Translations under genes and position numbers: made by a program
The notes under the pieces: model-generated
What the model saw: only the letters and a program-made list of their open reading frames with translations
The model's database searches: none
Told to the model about the DNA's origin: nothing
Source of the DNA: Treponema sp.
GTDB taxonomy: Bacteria > Spirochaetota > Spirochaetia > Treponematales > Breznakiellaceae
DNA length: 5,483 nt
Direction: 5' to 3'
NCBI GenBank assembly: GCA_031279925.1
Contig: JAITHQ010000151.1
Location: 1-5,483, forward strand
In this document: positions 4,276-5,483 of the stretch, piece by piece
Layout of the letters: every line of letters begins with the position of its first letter
Position numbering within the stretch: the first letter of the stretch is position 1

Positions 4276-5483
4276 GTGGATGATTTTACCTCGCTGGGCG
4301 TTCTGCCCGTTTTTGCCGAAAACCTAAAAAAACGCGGCATCGGCAGCCCTACAGCGATTCAACGCCTGGCAATCCCCCCGCTTCTTGCCGGAAAAAGCAT
4401 GGCTTTTCGTTCAGCCACCGGCACGGGGAAAACCTTTGCCTACCTTATTCCCGCCCTGCAGCGGATGTTAGGCGACATTGAATCAGCCGCCGCTTTCCGC
4501 TACGGGGGGCCTTGGGTATTGGTGTGCGCTCCTACCTTCGAACTCTGTTCCCAAATTAAAGAGGAAGTTGATTTTTTGCTTACGCCTGCTCTGGCGGCCT
4601 ATAGGCTTGCGGCAAATCATGCGCCTTCTTCGCTGTTAATCGGCTCGGTCAGCCTGAACCGCCAGATCGAAAGTTTGAAAAAAAACAAAGCCCTAACGGT
4701 GGTTGGCAATCCGGGCAGGCTGCTTATGCTGGCAAAAATGGGAAAACTCAAATTGCGCGGCCTGCGTTTTCTGGTACTGGACGAGGCCGACCGGATGACG
4801 GCGGCGGAGAGCCTGGAGGAAACCGCCGCCCTGCTGGGCTTTATTGCCCGCGGCAGCGGGTCAGAGGAGGGCGGCCTGCAGGCGGCGGCCTGTTCCGCCA
4901 CCATTGCAGGCGGAACCAGAGACGCGCTGGCTGGTATGCTGCCCATTTTTCGGAACGCTGAAACTCTTGCAAGCGACGAGTGGGGAATTTTACAGGAACG
5001 GATTGAACACTGGGCCATATTCAGCGAGGGCCGCCGCAAGACGCAAACCCTTAGGTCTTTTCTGGAAGCGGCAAAGCCAAAGAAGGCGCTGGTGTTTGCG
5101 GGCAGAACTGATCAGGCGGGAAAGCTGGCAGCCGCCCTGCAATACCACCACGTTTCAGCCGCCGGACTGTACAGCGGCATGGAGAAAAAAGAGCGGAAGC
5201 AGGCGGCGGACGGTTTCCGTTCAGGAAAAATCACTACGCTGGTTTCTTCTGATTTGGCGGCCCGCGGCCTTGACTTTCCCGGCATAAGCCATGTTATTGC
5301 CCTTGACGTTCCCGAAGACGCGGACGTGTACATCCACCGGGCGGGCCGTACCGCCAGGGCGGGCAAGCATGGCATAATGGTAAGTATCGGCAACGAGGCG
5401 GAAATGAGACGCCTTGCCGTACTGGAAAAAAAACTCAACATTATCGTACAGCCAAAGGACTTGTACAGGGGAAGGGTATGTAA
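4276..5483 (+). CDS. DEAD-box RNA helicase, C-terminus beyond the window
   Basis: The frame runs from GTG 4276 for 402 codons without a stop and leaves at the right edge; the TAA at 5481-5483 is out of frame. It is an ATP-dependent RNA helicase of the DEAD-box (SF2) group. The Q motif is SPTAIQ (24-29), motif I ATGTGKT (47-53), motif II DEAD (169-172), motif III SAT (207-209), motif IV LVFAGR (272-277), motif V SSDLAARGLD (324-333) and motif VI HRAGRTARAG (354-363). Both RecA-like domains are complete. Some motifs deviate: Ia is PTFELCSQ (86-93), with F88 where most members have Arg; the GG motif is GS (123-124); and Ib is NPGR (145-148) instead of TPGR. Likely roles are ribosome assembly or mRNA unwinding; I cannot assign it to a named subfamily without the C-terminal tail. 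It is the second gene after the glycosyltransferase, 9 bp apart, so probably co-transcribed. Confidence 0.95.
   Translation, partial: MDDFTSLGVLPVFAENLKKRGIGSPTAIQRLAIPPLLAGKSMAFRSATGTGKTFAYLIPALQRMLGDIESAAAFRYGGPWVLVCAPTFELCSQIKEEVDFLLTPALAAYRLAANHAPSSLLIGSVSLNRQIESLKKNKALTVVGNPGRLLMLAKMGKLKLRGLRFLVLDEADRMTAAESLEETAALLGFIARGSGSEEGGLQAAACSATIAGGTRDALAGMLPIFRNAETLASDEWGILQERIEHWAIFSEGRRKTQTLRSFLEAAKPKKALVFAGRTDQAGKLAAALQYHHVSAAGLYSGMEKKERKQAADGFRSGKITTLVSSDLAARGLDFPGISHVIALDVPEDADVYIHRAGRTARAGKHGIMVSIGNEAEMRRLAVLEKKLNIIVQPKDLYRGRVC

Noticed and set aside
5481..5483. TAA at the right edge as the helicase stop codon
   Set aside because: It is out of frame with GTG 4276; the reading frame ends GTA-TGT-AA with an incomplete codon.

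Overview
The window looks like an ordinary piece of bacterial chromosome at roughly 50% G+C by eye (not computed), gene-dense, with no mobile element, CRISPR array or phage gene that I can see. The mix of genes (a DUF3842 protein, a lone UroD-family methyltransferase-like enzyme, CorA, a pyrimidine-nucleotidase-like HAD enzyme and a short-leader initiator tRNA gene) would fit a spirochaete such as a gut Treponema, or possibly a clostridial relative. That placement is inference from gene content, not proof.

Layout, left to right. On the minus strand lies a 5'-terminal fragment of a DUF3842 gene (1-77), preceded by a CorA-type divalent-cation channel gene (87-1055). They are 9 bp apart and probably co-transcribed. 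A 59-bp gap separates corA from a divergent plus-strand HAD phosphatase gene (1115-1759). That gene converges, across 42 bp with a small hairpin, on a minus-strand UroD-family gene (1802-2863), which has the only textbook Shine-Dalgarno site here. Further right on the minus strand is an initiator tRNA-Met gene (2988-3060) with a near-consensus sigma-70 promoter (3071-3099) and a hairpin terminator (2939-2963). The last part is a plus-strand pair: a family-2 glycosyltransferase (3301-4266) and, 9 bp downstream, a DEAD-box RNA helicase (4276 to beyond the right edge).

The genes do not form one pathway. They are housekeeping or accessory units: Mg/Co transport, nucleotide or metabolite dephosphorylation, a corrinoid/methyl-transfer or decarboxylase-like enzyme, translation initiation, sugar transfer and RNA remodelling. 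The points most worth a second look are regulatory and structural. Three genes lack a Shine-Dalgarno site and have promoter-like elements almost touching their start codons. A perfect inverted repeat sits between the -35 and -10 of the initiator tRNA promoter. That tRNA has a C1-U72 rather than C1-A72 mismatch. The UroD-like protein seems to have only two of the three zinc ligands used by methylcobamide:CoM methyltransferases. I did not find convincing evidence of a new multi-gene system.
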